DNA of 64,000 nucleotides, from positions 6,750 through 70,749 of the forward strand of contig CAJUIZ010000010.1 in NCBI GenBank assembly GCA_910586625.1, in the 5' to 3' direction. Positions within the stretch are counted from its first letter, which is position 1. The number at the start of each line of letters is the position of its first letter. The notes beneath the pieces were generated by a model that had not been told where the DNA came from, did no database searches, and was given only the letters and a program-made list of their open reading frames with translations. This document shows positions 23,161-32,545 of the stretch, piece after piece. The DNA is from an uncultured Christensenellaceae bacterium (GTDB lineage Bacteria > Bacillota > Clostridia > Christensenellales > CAG-314). The translations under genes were made by a program, and so were the position numbers.

Positions 23161-23954
23161 AACGAGCTTTTTACCTCCTCTTTCTTTTCCGTAAGACTTA
23201 CAAGCACGTTTGCGATAATAACCATAAACAGCATTACAAGGCTCATTACGCTACCCACGCCGAAGCTGTTGGTGGTTTTGGAAAAGTGCATATTTATCGC
23301 GTCGCCGAACAGGAAAATTTTACTGCTTGACAAAATCTCGGATATTGCGAACGTAGATATAGCGGGGATAAAGGTCATTGTTATACCGCTGACGATTCCG
23401 GGGACGGACAGCGGCAAAACGGTTTTCCACAGTACTGTAAATCTGTCCGCTCCAAGGTCTTCCGCCGCTTCGATATAGCTGTGGTCTATTGACACCAACG
23501 TCGTGTGCAGCGGCAATATCATATAGGGAAGATAGTTGTACACCATACCGAACATAACCGTACCCATACCGAGCTTTACGTCCAAAGCCATAAAAATCGC
23601 CTTGGTCGACAGCGTACGTATAAGGAAGTTAACCCACATAGGCAATATGAACAGCAGTACCAACACTCTGTTGCTTGCGTGGTACTTGGCAAGGAAGTAC
23701 GCGCACGGGTATCCGATAACAAGGCATATAAGCGTAGTAACAAAACCGATAATGAGCGAATTTCCAAGAACGGTCAATCCGCCGCCTTTGTCGGAGAAAA
23801 ACTCTGCGAAGTTAGCAAACGTCAGCTTGCCGTCGTCGCCTAAAAACGCGTTGATAAGAACTATTACCAACGGAACGACCACAAACAGCAGTAAAAAAAT
23901 CATATACGGATAAGCAAACGCTTTACGGGAAAAACGAAACTTCAATTTAGTCAT
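23157..23954 (-). CDS. potB: Spermidine/putrescine ABC transporter permease PotB
   Basis: A 265-residue permease starting MTKLKFRFSRKAFAYPYMIF with six membrane segments. The EAA loop is YIEAAEDLGADRFTVLWKTVLPLSVPGI. The start at 23954 is preferred because AAAGGAGAAGGCG is directly upstream; a longer frame would extend far into potA. It overlaps the potA stop by 8 bp. Confidence 0.93.
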   Translation of the reverse strand: MTKLKFRFSRKAFAYPYMIFLLLFVVVPLVIVLINAFLGDDGKLTFANFAEFFSDKGGGLTVLGNSLIIGFVTTLICLVIGYPCAYFLAKYHASNRVLVLLFILPMWVNFLIRTLSTKAIFMALDVKLGMGTVMFGMVYNYLPYMILPLHTTLVSIDHSYIEAAEDLGADRFTVLWKTVLPLSVPGIVSGITMTFIPAISTFAISEILSSSKIFLFGDAINMHFSKTTNSFGVGSVMSLVMLFMVIIANVLVSLTEKKEEVKSSL

Positions 23955-25431
23955 CGCCTTCTCCTTTGCCTGCCGTCGGCTCGTCCTGCACGACAATCTC
24001 TTCCAAAATAATTTTGTCAGGCGCAATTTTTATGCCTACGCGGTCGTTTAGCGTCCATTCGTAGTCGTTATCGACGAAAAAGTCGTAATAGTCGTCCGTA
24101 CGAACTATATACTGCCAGTAACTGCCTTTGTAAATGGACGAAATGATAGTAGCGCCTATTACGCCGTCTTGTTCGTCGTCGGTAAGCTCCACGTCGTCGA
24201 AGTCCACCGTAACCTTTACGGGAGTACCCGCAGGCAGGGCGGAAACACACGGGAAACGTCCACCGCAGAATTCCACCACGTTTTCATCGTAGATTTTGCC
24301 TTCCAATGTGTTGATTATGCGTGACTTATGCATAATGTGGAAGTCGAAGGGCTTGATGTAAATACCTATCGCATCGCCCGAGTTTACTTGAACATTGTCG
24401 TGAATTATTATCTCGTTGCGTTCGTCGCCGCGCGTTAAAGCCGTAACCTGATAGTGGTCGCCCTTGAATACGCAGGTCAATACATCCGCTTCCACAAGAC
24501 ATTTCTTATCGTCGGTATCGACTATGCGGATATCTTCGGGACGGATAATGACGTCGATTGGCTCGTTACGCTTGAAACCCTTGTCCACGCATTCGAACTT
24601 GTGTCCGGAAATATCCACGCAAAAATCCTTGACCATAATACCCGACAGAATGTTGGATTCGCCGATAAAGTCGGCGACAAAAGCGTTTGCGGGTTCGTCG
24701 TAAATTTTGGTGGGGGTTCCTATCTGCTGAATAACTCCGTCCTTCATTACGACGATTTTGTCCGACATGGTAAGCGCTTCTTCCTGATCGTGCGTGACGT
24801 AAACGAAGGTTATGCCCAACTGCTTGTGCATCTGCATAAGCTCTAACTGCATATCCTTGCGCATTTTCAGATCCAGCGCGCCGAGCGGCTCGTCAAGCAA
24901 CAGTACCTGCGGCTCGTTAACCAACGCGCGGGCAATGGCTACGCGTTGCTGCTGTCCGCCGGAAAGCGAATTGACTGCGCGGTGTCCGTAGTCTTCCAAG
25001 TCCACCATTTTGAGTGCGTTGTTAACTTTTTCGGAAATTTCCGCTTTGGTTAAACGACGCATTTTTTGCACCGTGTTGCCTTTCTTGTCCGTATACGGCT
25101 CGCCGTCGGGAATAAACTTCAATTTTAAGCCGTAGGCGATATTTCCGAACACGTTTAGATGCGGAAACAAAGCGTACTTTTGGAAAACCGTGTTGATATT
25201 GCGTTTGTGCGGCGGAATATCCGTGATATCCTGTCCGTTGAAGTACACGCTGCCGCTTGTTGGCTGTTCGAAACCGGCAAGCATTCGAAGCGTAGTCGTC
25301 TTGCCGCATCCGGAAGGTCCGAGCAAGGTTACAAACTCGCCGCGGCGAATCGCCAAAGACAGGTTTTTGACTACGGGCTTGTCGTCGTAAGATTTGTTGA
25401 CGTTTTTAATTTCGATTATAATATCGTTCAT
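23947..25431 (-). CDS. potA: Spermidine/putrescine ABC transporter ATPase PotA, with extended C-terminus
   Basis: A 494-residue ATPase; typical PotA proteins are 350-380. The ABC domain is complete: Walker A GPSGCGKTTT (about 38-47), signature LSGGQQQRVA, Walker B VLLLDEPLGALDLKMR and H-loop VTHDQEEA. A TOBE-type regulatory domain follows (about 300-365). The extra roughly 110 residues (from about 370) look like another strand-rich TOBE-like unit ending in an acidic tail. AAAGGAGAAATTTCCT precedes the start. It is the first gene of potABCD. Confidence 0.92.
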   Translation of the reverse strand: MNDIIIEIKNVNKSYDDKPVVKNLSLAIRRGEFVTLLGPSGCGKTTTLRMLAGFEQPTSGSVYFNGQDITDIPPHKRNINTVFQKYALFPHLNVFGNIAYGLKLKFIPDGEPYTDKKGNTVQKMRRLTKAEISEKVNNALKMVDLEDYGHRAVNSLSGGQQQRVAIARALVNEPQVLLLDEPLGALDLKMRKDMQLELMQMHKQLGITFVYVTHDQEEALTMSDKIVVMKDGVIQQIGTPTKIYDEPANAFVADFIGESNILSGIMVKDFCVDISGHKFECVDKGFKRNEPIDVIIRPEDIRIVDTDDKKCLVEADVLTCVFKGDHYQVTALTRGDERNEIIIHDNVQVNSGDAIGIYIKPFDFHIMHKSRIINTLEGKIYDENVVEFCGGRFPCVSALPAGTPVKVTVDFDDVELTDDEQDGVIGATIISSIYKGSYWQYIVRTDDYYDFFVDNDYEWTLNDRVGIKIAPDKIILEEIVVQDEPTAGKGEGDD

Positions 25432-25799
25432 AGGAAATTTCTCCTTTGGTACGGTAATAAAATGACGTTATATTGATTATTATTTAGTTTTCGCTGCGCA
25501 TTTTTAATACGTAACGCGTAATGTGCAATTAAGGCGCGGCTTCGCATAGACTTCTCCGTGCGCTTCGCTTAGTCGAAGTGACATTGTAAACACCGGTCGA
25601 AATACTACGCATTATTGCTTATTCTTATATTAAGCAATTGCCTTGATTGCATTATTACTTCTATTGCTGCTTCGTTTCGCCCAAGGGCGGCGAATGCATA
25701 GAAGCAAGGGCGTTCGCTCTGCAAGCAATGCACGGCTAAGGACTGAGCGCGAGCGCGCAGTTTAACGCAGCAGACGCGCCGCTGTACGCCGTCAAAAAG
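25432..25799. repeat. Non-coding gap between potA and its regulator with decayed dispersed repeats
   Basis: No gene is credible in these 368 bases. Around 25545-25600 there is a fragment (TCGCTTAGTCGAAGTGACA) related to the MITE-like repeat at 1241-1352. The rest is an irregular mix of GC-rich pieces. No terminator or promoter could be called with confidence, so potABCD may be read through from the regulator promoter at 26502. Confidence 0.45.
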
Positions 25800-26336
25800 T
25801 CAAAAGTTGGACGGAGTGGTAACCCACAACACTCTTGCTTCCGTTTTGCCCGCATTAACAAGCGTATGCTGTTTTTTGCCGTCAATGGAAAAGGAATCGC
25901 CCTTTTTAAGTTTGTACCTTTCCTTCAAGGTTACTATTTCTACCTTGCCGTCCAATACGTATCCGAACTCTTCCCCTTCGAAGGGATACCGTTCTTCGCA
26001 GCAGCCGCCTTCGGGCAGGGTCAGGATTATCGGTTCCATTTCTTTAATTTGCGAATTGGGAATAAGCCAAGTGTTATTGCCGTCGCCGTTTTGAGACACG
26101 AAGTAATCGTTGGAAGTATAAACCACCTTTTCCGCCTTCGGCTCGGCAAAAAACTCTTGCAGCGATACGCCGAGAATATTGAGAATATCCTGCAAGGTGG
26201 CAATCGACGGCGAGCATAGGTCGTTTTCCAATTGAGAAATATACCCTTTTGTAAGCTCGGTACGCTGCGCCAATTCTTCTTGGGTCAAGTCCAACTGCAA
26301 TCTGTATTGCTTAATTTTCCGCCCGATTTCTATCAT
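25800..26336 (-). CDS. XRE-cupin transcriptional regulator of polyamine transport
   Basis: This is a 178-residue protein. An N-terminal helix-turn-helix (IGRKIKQYRLQLDLTQEELA to LTKGYISQLENDLCSPSIATL, about 1-55) is joined to a C-terminal cupin barrel (about 105-175) with EGEEFGYVLDGKVE and KKQHTLVNAG. The combination matches regulators that sit ahead of potABCD in many Firmicutes (PuuR-like) and probably sense polyamines. AAGGAGAAATA precedes the start. A consensus promoter lies about 165 bp upstream. Confidence 0.88.
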   Translation of the reverse strand: MIEIGRKIKQYRLQLDLTQEELAQRTELTKGYISQLENDLCSPSIATLQDILNILGVSLQEFFAEPKAEKVVYTSNDYFVSQNGDGNNTWLIPNSQIKEMEPIILTLPEGGCCEERYPFEGEEFGYVLDGKVEIVTLKERYKLKKGDSFSIDGKKQHTLVNAGKTEARVLWVTTPSNF

Positions 26337-26687
26337 TATTTCTCCTTAGCGACAAATTTCGCGTAAAAATTTGCCCGACAAAACAAAAAAATAAGCCCCG
26401 ACAAAACAAAACGCATTATACATACTAAACGCCGCATTTCACGACGCTATCACGACGGATAGCATATACAATAAATTTTGTTTGCCGTAGGCAACGATAC
26501 GATTATATACAACGCATTAAGTATTGTCAAACGTTTTAATTACTTTTACTAAACTTTTTTTACATTTTCTAAACTTTTTGTTTATTTTTACGAAAGCAAA
26601 ATAAAAAAGCGGATTTTCATTGCTTCGAAATACACAACTAAGCTTACTTTTGATGAAAAACGCGTTAACCTATTCAAATTTCAAAGG
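26337..26687. other. Divergent intergenic region
   Basis: About 350 bases of AT-rich sequence between the polyamine regulator and the plus-strand gene pair. It holds the regulator promoter at 26502-26530 and its roughly 155-nt leader. Several TTACTAAACTTTTT-like tracts (26540-26585) repeat locally. No further feature was recognised. Confidence 0.5.
26502..26530 (-). promoter_or_regulatory. Fully consensus SigA promoter of the XRE-cupin regulator
   Basis: Minus-strand TTGACA (26525-26530) and TATAAT (26502-26507) with a 17-bp spacer. Both boxes match consensus perfectly, so strong transcription of the regulator, and perhaps of potABCD, is expected unless repressed. Confidence 0.88.
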
Positions 26688-26739
26688 TGCTACCGCGGAG
26701 ACTGCCGCGTAAGCGTTGTCTTGTACGAAGTCGGTAGCA
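26688..26739 (+). promoter_or_regulatory. Folded 5' leader element of unknown class
   Basis: TGCTACCG (26688-26695) pairs perfectly with CGGTAGCA (26732-26739) and encloses a CGCGG/CCGCG hairpin and a looser second arm. It lies about 50 nt ahead of the first gene of a two-gene operon. No known riboswitch consensus was recognised. A protein-binding or cis-regulatory RNA is possible. Confidence 0.45.
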
Positions 26740-26787
26740 TATTTTGACGAAAATATGTTCATACTATCAAAAAAGGAGAGTAACGTT

Positions 26788-26940
26788 ATGGCAAAAAGCA
26801 GACAAATAAACCACGAATACTACGCAAATTACGAAACGTGCCGCAACCGTATGTTCGACGATTGGGACCCCGACGAACTGCAAAACGAAGACGTACACTT
26901 AAGCTACAAGGAGGCTTTCGAGCAAGAATATGACGACTAA
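26788..26940 (+). CDS. Small acidic protein, function unknown
   Basis: A 50-residue protein starting MAKSRQINHEYYANYETCRN and ending with an acidic tail, FEQEYDD. AAAAAAGGAGAG lies 8 nt before the ATG. Its last 11 bases overlap the next gene in another frame, so the pair is translationally coupled. No family was recognised. Confidence 0.75.
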   Translation: MAKSRQINHEYYANYETCRNRMFDDWDPDELQNEDVHLSYKEAFEQEYDD

Positions 26941-27418
26941 AACCACTGTAAAACCTACGGCGGAAGCCGCCAACGAAAACAACTGCGACGTAGAAAAAAC
27001 GCGCCAAGAACTATCCGACCTTTACAAAAACGTCACTATGGCGCAAAACAGCATCAAGTCGCTGCTGCCCTACGTCGACAAACAGGAAGTTACAAAAGTA
27101 CTGCACAAACAAGTGGAACAGTACGACCACTATATAGAGCAGCTGGGTACGATTGCGGAAAACCTTAACTTTGAGCCTACGCCCGCGCCCAAAATGCTGC
27201 TTACAATGGCGAATATGGGTATACGAGCCAAGATGATGACGGACAAAAGCATAACGCACGTAGCCAAAATTATGCTGCAAGGAACGTTAAACGGTATAAT
27301 AGACCTTTACCGATTAATACGCGAAAACGACGCCGTCCACCCCGACGTGACGCTGTTGGAAAAGCAGATTCTACGCTACGAAGAAGGCTGCTTCGAATCG
27401 CTCAAAGCTTATCTGTAA
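26930..27418 (+). CDS. Helical protein of unknown function
   Basis: This 162-residue, mostly helical protein has a flexible N-terminus (about 1-20) followed by probable four-helix or coiled-coil segments. It contains LSDLYKNVTMAQNSIKSLL and a hydrophobic stretch around KMLLTMANMGIRAKMM. The pattern loosely resembles ferritin-like or DUF2383-type bundles, but no metal ligands stand out, so no function is given. The ATG overlaps the end of the 50-residue gene. It is followed by a strong terminator. Confidence 0.8.
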   Translation: MTTKTTVKPTAEAANENNCDVEKTRQELSDLYKNVTMAQNSIKSLLPYVDKQEVTKVLHKQVEQYDHYIEQLGTIAENLNFEPTPAPKMLLTMANMGIRAKMMTDKSITHVAKIMLQGTLNGIIDLYRLIRENDAVHPDVTLLEKQILRYEEGCFESLKAYL

Positions 27419-27428
27419 GATAATTTTT

Positions 27429-27481
27429 AAGGATAACTTTACAAACCGTAACGGTTAAATAAAGTTATCCTTTATTTTTTG
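27429..27481 (+). terminator. Terminator after the two-gene cassette
   Basis: AAGGATAACTTTA and TAAAGTTATCCTT form a 13-bp stem followed by TATTTTTTG. It can also serve the converging GH2 gene on the minus strand. Confidence 0.88.
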
Positions 27482-27495
27482 TTTTCTCCCCGATT

Positions 27496-29799
27496 TTACA
27501 CCACTTCGAATTCCACCTTTACGTCGTCCACGTACAGCGTGCCCTTGCCCGTTCGTCCTGTCGTTTTTACATACGTTCCGAACATTCCGCCTTGAAGCGC
27601 AACTACGTTATCGCCCACAAGCTCTATTACGCCTTCCGTCCTAAACGTTACCGCCTTGTTAATATACGGGCATACACTGCCGTTTTGGTCTCGCGCAATT
27701 ATGCTAACCGCCGCAACGTCGTAACTCGTATTTTCGTGCAGTCGAGTGTGAGACGGCGTAACGTCCAAAGAATATCGATAAAAGCTTCCCACCGTCTTGC
27801 TTGCAATCGGCTTACCGTTCTTGTACGCTTCGACGGTCAAATCGTTTGCCTTGCCGCCCCAATTGCCGTCGTACTTGCCGTATAATTCTATCACTCTGTC
27901 CATTGAGAGCTTTTCCGAAGCCATTACCTGCGCTATTGCTAACTTGTATTTTAACGGCAAAAAGTTTAAGCCGTACTTACGTACAGCTGCAAAGCAGCAT
28001 TTCGCTTTGTCGGAATTTTTACGCGAAAACCCTTCTTCCGTAATCAGTCTGTCGCCGATTAGATCGTCTATCAAAATAGGCGGATTGGGCATATTTTTAT
28101 AAGGCGAGTCGGCGTGAGTATACGTCTTGACAAATTGTCCGCCCCTGTACACCTTTACTTCGTCCGCATTTGTAAGAATATATCTGTCCCCAACCACTCC
28201 TTCGGGGTAGTCGCCTATATCGGCGGAAAAGCATACTTCGAGATACGGCTCGCCGTCCGACATTGACGAAAACACGCCCGCCGCCCACTTGGGGTTGCGG
28301 AACATATCCAATACGCCGTGATAGCATATTCTGTCGCCGCTGCCGAAGTCCTTGTGCGTGTTGTAGTCGAACATACACCACCCAAAACACCCGCTTGTAT
28401 TTTCCGCCGCGAACACGCCGTCCAGCATATTTGCATAACGCAAAACGTGCTGTAAACGGTGCGGAGCGTCGTCGAATGCTTTGGTCGGGTACATATGTCC
28501 GTTGTATTCCGTAACAAGGTAGGGCGCGTTTTTGCCGCAGATATCTCGGCGGTCGCTTGCGCCGTCTCGGTTGAAGTCGTTGTAGGTGTACACGTCTTCC
28601 AATAGGTGAGAATTGCGTATATAACGTACGCCGCCCGTTTGACGGGTGCCGTCCAACTCTCGCGCTACTCTGTTCGTTTCGGCGTACAGCGCGTCGTTAT
28701 CCTGCGATTCGTTAATGCGAACGCCCCACAGCACGATTGACGGATGATTACGGTACTGCCGCACCATTTCATCTACGTTTTGTACGGCTTGCTTTTGCCA
28801 ATCATCGTCGCCTATGTGCTGCCAACCGGGAATTTCGGTAAACACAAGCAGTCCCAAGCGGTCGCATTCGTCAATAAAGTACTGCGACTGCGGATAATGC
28901 GACGTTCTCACGGCGTTTACGCCCAGTTTGTTTTTGAGAATCTGCGCGTCCAACCGCTGCATACTCTCGGGCATTGCGTACCCTACGTACGGATAACTCT
29001 GATGACGGTTAAGCCCCACTATTTTAATCTTTTTGCCGTTGAGATAAAATCCGTCCTTGGTAAACTCGGCTTTCCGCGCTCCGAAGGTGACGGCATATTC
29101 TTCGTTTCCCGCGGTAATCGTCAGCGTATACAGGTTAGGGTCGGTAATATCCCACGTTTTAAGATTGCAAGGCAGGCTGAGCGTCAACTTGTCCGTATTT
29201 GCCGTATAACAGCAGGAAAACACCGTTTCGCCTGCCGCGTCACTTATTTTTGCCAACAGCTGACACTCGCCGCAAAAATCGGCAAGAATAACGTCCGCAA
29301 TCACAGGACTATCGGGCACGGATTTTACGAAAACGTCCTTGACGTATACGCCTTTGCGCTCGTCAAGATATACGTCTCGGTATATTCCGCCGTAGGTAAG
29401 GTAGTCGATAACGTAGCCGAAGGGCGGCTGATTGAGCGTTTCGCGGCTGTCCACCTTGACTACAATCTGATTGTCGCCTTGGCGTACGGCGTCGGTTACG
29501 TCCACCGTAAACGCCGTGTAACCGCTTGCGTGAGTGGCTACGCACTTGCCGTTGACGTAAACTTCGGCGTAATGCGCAACGCCGTCGAAGGTTAGCAGAA
29601 ACGTCCTACCGTCAACGTCGTCCAAATGCAAAACGCGCTTGTATCCCGAAACGAACTGATAAACGCTTTCGTCAAAGTTATTAAAGGGCGTAGTTACATT
29701 TGCGTGCGGAATACGCACGTTTTGGCCGACATCTCCGCCGAATATATCGTCCGACCAATTTTCAAAAAACTGCCAACCGTCGTTTAGGTATGTTCGCAT
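27496..29799 (-). CDS. GH2 family glycosidase (beta-galactosidase/glucuronidase-like)
   Basis: This is a 767-residue cytoplasmic enzyme. The sugar-binding sandwich is at about 1-165 and an immunoglobulin-like domain at 165-245. The catalytic barrel has acid/base E364 in WGVRINESQ and nucleophile E431 in YLVTEYNGH, and C-terminal beta domains follow. The phrases VNGKCVATHASGYTAF and GLNRHQSYP are typical of GH2. The exact substrate cannot be read; the protein is shorter than LacZ. GGAG lies upstream of the ATG. A CGTCATT/AATGACG inverted repeat at 29831-29851 may be an operator. Confidence 0.9.
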   Translation of the reverse strand: MRTYLNDGWQFFENWSDDIFGGDVGQNVRIPHANVTTPFNNFDESVYQFVSGYKRVLHLDDVDGRTFLLTFDGVAHYAEVYVNGKCVATHASGYTAFTVDVTDAVRQGDNQIVVKVDSRETLNQPPFGYVIDYLTYGGIYRDVYLDERKGVYVKDVFVKSVPDSPVIADVILADFCGECQLLAKISDAAGETVFSCCYTANTDKLTLSLPCNLKTWDITDPNLYTLTITAGNEEYAVTFGARKAEFTKDGFYLNGKKIKIVGLNRHQSYPYVGYAMPESMQRLDAQILKNKLGVNAVRTSHYPQSQYFIDECDRLGLLVFTEIPGWQHIGDDDWQKQAVQNVDEMVRQYRNHPSIVLWGVRINESQDNDALYAETNRVARELDGTRQTGGVRYIRNSHLLEDVYTYNDFNRDGASDRRDICGKNAPYLVTEYNGHMYPTKAFDDAPHRLQHVLRYANMLDGVFAAENTSGCFGWCMFDYNTHKDFGSGDRICYHGVLDMFRNPKWAAGVFSSMSDGEPYLEVCFSADIGDYPEGVVGDRYILTNADEVKVYRGGQFVKTYTHADSPYKNMPNPPILIDDLIGDRLITEEGFSRKNSDKAKCCFAAVRKYGLNFLPLKYKLAIAQVMASEKLSMDRVIELYGKYDGNWGGKANDLTVEAYKNGKPIASKTVGSFYRYSLDVTPSHTRLHENTSYDVAAVSIIARDQNGSVCPYINKAVTFRTEGVIELVGDNVVALQGGMFGTYVKTTGRTGKGTLYVDDVKVEFEVV

Positions 29800-29930
29800 A
29801 AATTACTTTATCTCCGATTGATTTATATCGTCATTCTAACATAATGACGGATAAAAAACAAGCGCGAAAAGCAAAAATAAAAATTCACTTTGCAAAAGGC
29901 TCGTAAATTTTTGTTGCAAAAACCAACAAT

Positions 29931-29960
29931 AAAAAACGGATGCGATTGCTCGCATCCGTT
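29931..29960 (-). terminator. Terminator after the membrane-protein gene
   Basis: AACGGATGCGA pairs with TCGCATCCGTT. On the minus strand it is followed by TTTTTTATTG. Confidence 0.87.
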
Positions 29961-29964
29961 AAAA

Positions 29965-30639
29965 CTATTCGTCCTTACCTTCGCTTGCGCGTTTAGATTT
30001 TTTATCCGATTTGATTTGTGACGCTCGATTGATAAGAGCCTTGTTAAGCACGTTTACGCAGGCGGATATACTCTCCGCATCCACAACTCCGCTAAGCAGT
30101 TCAAACAACTTGCGGCGTTTGTCGTCTTCGGACAAATCCTGAACGTAGATCTTCTCGGCGTTTGCCGCAATTAGCTTTACCTGCGCGAAAAGGTCGCGCA
30201 GAGTAATGGTTTTATCCAACAGTTGCTGCCGTACGTTACCGTAATAAAGCAGCTGAGTATAAAACATTCCGAATACGTCGTCCTTTAACAAACTATTCAA
30301 ACTCTTGCCCGAAACGGACGAAAACAATCTGAACATAGCCGTAGCAAGCGCGCCTACAGTAGCAGCCGTAACGGCTATATCGACGGCAACACCGCAGCTA
30401 AAATATCTTATGCCGCCAAACCAAAACACGTCTGCAACGGCAAATACAAGCCCCAAAACGAAAGGCAGTATAACCGCGAAGTCGAATTTGTGCAGGACGT
30501 CAACCTTTACCTTGTTGACGAACAGTTTTTTCAATACTTGCGTAAGCAAGCAAGTAACAACCGCGTACAAAACAAAATACGCGTTGTCGCCGTTATTGAA
30601 CAGCTTTAACAGCGACTCGATAAATACTTCAAAATCCAT
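29965..30639 (-). CDS. Membrane protein of unknown function
   Basis: This is a protein of about 224 residues with three hydrophobic segments in the first 110 residues and a charged helical C-terminus ending in a lysine-rich tail (KSDKKSKRASEG). AAAAGGAG lies upstream. It is too close to the ATG at 30648 (2 nt), so the next ATG at 30639 is preferred, though both are possible. It is a single-gene transcript between its own promoter (30730) and terminator. No family was recognised. Confidence 0.72.
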   Translation of the reverse strand: MDFEVFIESLLKLFNNGDNAYFVLYAVVTCLLTQVLKKLFVNKVKVDVLHKFDFAVILPFVLGLVFAVADVFWFGGIRYFSCGVAVDIAVTAATVGALATAMFRLFSSVSGKSLNSLLKDDVFGMFYTQLLYYGNVRQQLLDKTITLRDLFAQVKLIAANAEKIYVQDLSEDDKRRKLFELLSGVVDAESISACVNVLNKALINRASQIKSDKKSKRASEGKDE

Positions 30640-30729
30640 TGTTTGCATTTCTCCTTTTAAGTAAGAAACACAGCCCCGAGATTTCCTGATTTGCGGCTCG
30701 GGCAGTCCCGTACCTATGCCGCCGATATA

Positions 30730-30759
30730 ATTGTATCACATTGCAAATAGAAAAAGCAA
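30730..30759 (-). promoter_or_regulatory. Promoter of the membrane-protein gene
   Basis: Minus-strand TTGCTT (30754-30759) and TACAAT (30730-30735) with an 18-bp spacer. The short leader contains a CCCGAG/CTCGGG hairpin. Confidence 0.6.
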
Positions 30760-30774
30760 ATTGTGTGTCACGCT

Positions 30775-30808
30775 AAAAAACGGGCGACGCATTATAAGCG
30801 TCGACCCG
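30775..30808 (-). terminator. Terminator of the sigma/anti-sigma operon
   Basis: Minus-strand GGGTCGACGC and GCGTCGCCC form a stem followed by TTTTTT. It lies about 50 nt after the anti-sigma gene stop. Confidence 0.82.
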
Positions 30809-30856
30809 TTTGCCGTACGTAAGCACGGCTAAGAGAGATATGAAGAGTCCTGCGTA

Positions 30857-32545
30857 TTACCAACCGAAATGCGGTCCGTGCGGACCGTGTTCGGGCGGAG
30901 CAAATGGATTGCGTTCGTAAACGTTGCCGTATCTGTCAAATTCGAAGCGGTGTCCGCCGTATTCGAAGTCGTCCGAATCTTCATCCCATTCGTCCCAAAA
31001 TTTGTCGAATTCTTCGAAAAAGTCGTCGTCGAAGCCGTAAAAATCGTGGAGTTTATCTTTTATGTCTTCCTTGACGGCGTCCTGTTCGGCAATGCACTCG
31101 AAGAACGTTATCGCCTTGTTTACCGCGTCCACCTTGTAGGTGTAGCGGCTGTCGCCGTAAACGAACTGTATCGTATACGTAAGCCCGTCGCCCGTCTTTT
31201 CGGTAGTTACGCGGTAGCGTTCCAGCTTGTTCAAAGCGGTAAAGCCCTGCTTGTTGTTGGCTATAAACCACTCGGTCAATCTGTCGCGAGTAAGGTAGCT
31301 GTCTTCGCCGTCCAGTTCTACTACTTCGTAACTAAGATACATAACGTTGCCGTAGCAATCGATTTCGTATTCGTAATACAGTCCGTTGGCGTTGAAGCTT
31401 ACTACGTACGCTTGGTTGCGGTAATGGTAATGCGATTTGGCCGCGAACAAATCGGTAGCCTGCTCGGCTGTTACGCCTGCGTCTGCAAGGGCGAACGCCT
31501 GCGCTTCTTCTACTGTGCCGAGCGTTATTTCCGTCTCATCCGCGGGCTTATAGGTTACGCTCTCGCGCTTGTAGGAAAGCGTTCTGCCGCTTACCGCGCC
31601 GATAGAAGTTTCGTAAGCGAAGCCGTTATACGTCAGCTCCGTTTCGTACGCCATAACTCCGTCGTCGTAATCCAACTTGTGTTTGCGTATTTTTACTCCC
31701 TTTTCCTGCGCGTTATCCGCCGTAAGGTCGGGAACGTTTAATGTATTCAACGCCTTTTGAAGCGCGGCGTCCTTGCCTATTTCCGTTACAGCTCCGCTTT
31801 GAGTTACGTCGTCGTCCTGTATATCGAGATTAGACAGCAGCAGCGACAGCTCGCTTACGCTCATACCCGCAAGCTGTTCGACCGTATAATCGCTTCGGTC
31901 GGCTATCTTGTAAATTATCTGCGCCTTGCCGAAGGAAATGTTGTTATCCTTGGCTATCTGCGACACTTGGTCGTTGTCCGTTAGCCATTGGCTAACGACG
32001 GACGCGTCGATTTGCATTTCCTTTAACGTTACCGTTATTTCGTTCGCCACTATGTCGGCAAGAGTTTTGTAGTCCTTTTTAGCGGCGTCTACGCTTACCA
32101 GTACGGAATTGGTCTCGGTAGTAAGGTAATTGTTGCGCAGCATCGAGCCGATAAGCGCGTTTACGCACACTTCTAACTGACAGCCGTTAAAGTCCATGTT
32201 ACCTATAATTATCGCTCCGTCGTCGTTCAGAGCTTCCACTTTCAATACCTTTTTGTTGCGGCTTAAAACTATCTGCACGCTGGGATTTACGTCTAACGAC
32301 ACGGTGGAAGCCTGCGCGTGTTCGTTGGAGTAACCGACAATCCCCCATACCGCAACGGCAACCAAAACGAACGCCAATGCGAACGTCGCCGCCTTCCACA
32401 GCCAAAAGCCGCCTTTACGTGAAGTTACTGCGGCATTACGGCTGACGCACGCGCCGTCCACAACGGCACGCACCTTTTCAAAGCCGTCGGGCGAAAGTTT
32501 ATTAAAGCTGTCGTTTATTTTGTTTTCTATTCTTTGTTTATTCAT
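30857..32545 (-). CDS. RsgI-like transmembrane anti-sigma factor with PepSY-type repeats
   Basis: This is a 562-residue single-span protein. A cytoplasmic N-terminus (about 1-48) is followed by a transmembrane helix (about 50-72) and an outer domain beginning SLDVNPSVQIVL. In RsgI proteins the Asn-Pro pair in this strand (here N87-P88) is a known self-cleavage site used in signalling. Further out are PepSY-like repeats (about 290-470), and the tail is acidic and then histidine-rich. Its ATG overlaps the sigma gene stop (ATGA). It should hold the ECF sigma factor inactive until an external signal arrives. The signal is unknown. Confidence 0.85.
   Translation of the reverse strand: MNKQRIENKINDSFNKLSPDGFEKVRAVVDGACVSRNAAVTSRKGGFWLWKAATFALAFVLVAVAVWGIVGYSNEHAQASTVSLDVNPSVQIVLSRNKKVLKVEALNDDGAIIIGNMDFNGCQLEVCVNALIGSMLRNNYLTTETNSVLVSVDAAKKDYKTLADIVANEITVTLKEMQIDASVVSQWLTDNDQVSQIAKDNNISFGKAQIIYKIADRSDYTVEQLAGMSVSELSLLLSNLDIQDDDVTQSGAVTEIGKDAALQKALNTLNVPDLTADNAQEKGVKIRKHKLDYDDGVMAYETELTYNGFAYETSIGAVSGRTLSYKRESVTYKPADETEITLGTVEEAQAFALADAGVTAEQATDLFAAKSHYHYRNQAYVVSFNANGLYYEYEIDCYGNVMYLSYEVVELDGEDSYLTRDRLTEWFIANNKQGFTALNKLERYRVTTEKTGDGLTYTIQFVYGDSRYTYKVDAVNKAITFFECIAEQDAVKEDIKDKLHDFYGFDDDFFEEFDKFWDEWDEDSDDFEYGGHRFEFDRYGNVYERNPFAPPEHGPHGPHFGW

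Noticed and set aside
26688..26739. Assigning the folded leader to a known riboswitch
   Set aside because: None of the FMN, cyclic-di-GMP, THF, ZTP, guanidine, manganese or fluoride consensus cores could be matched by eye.
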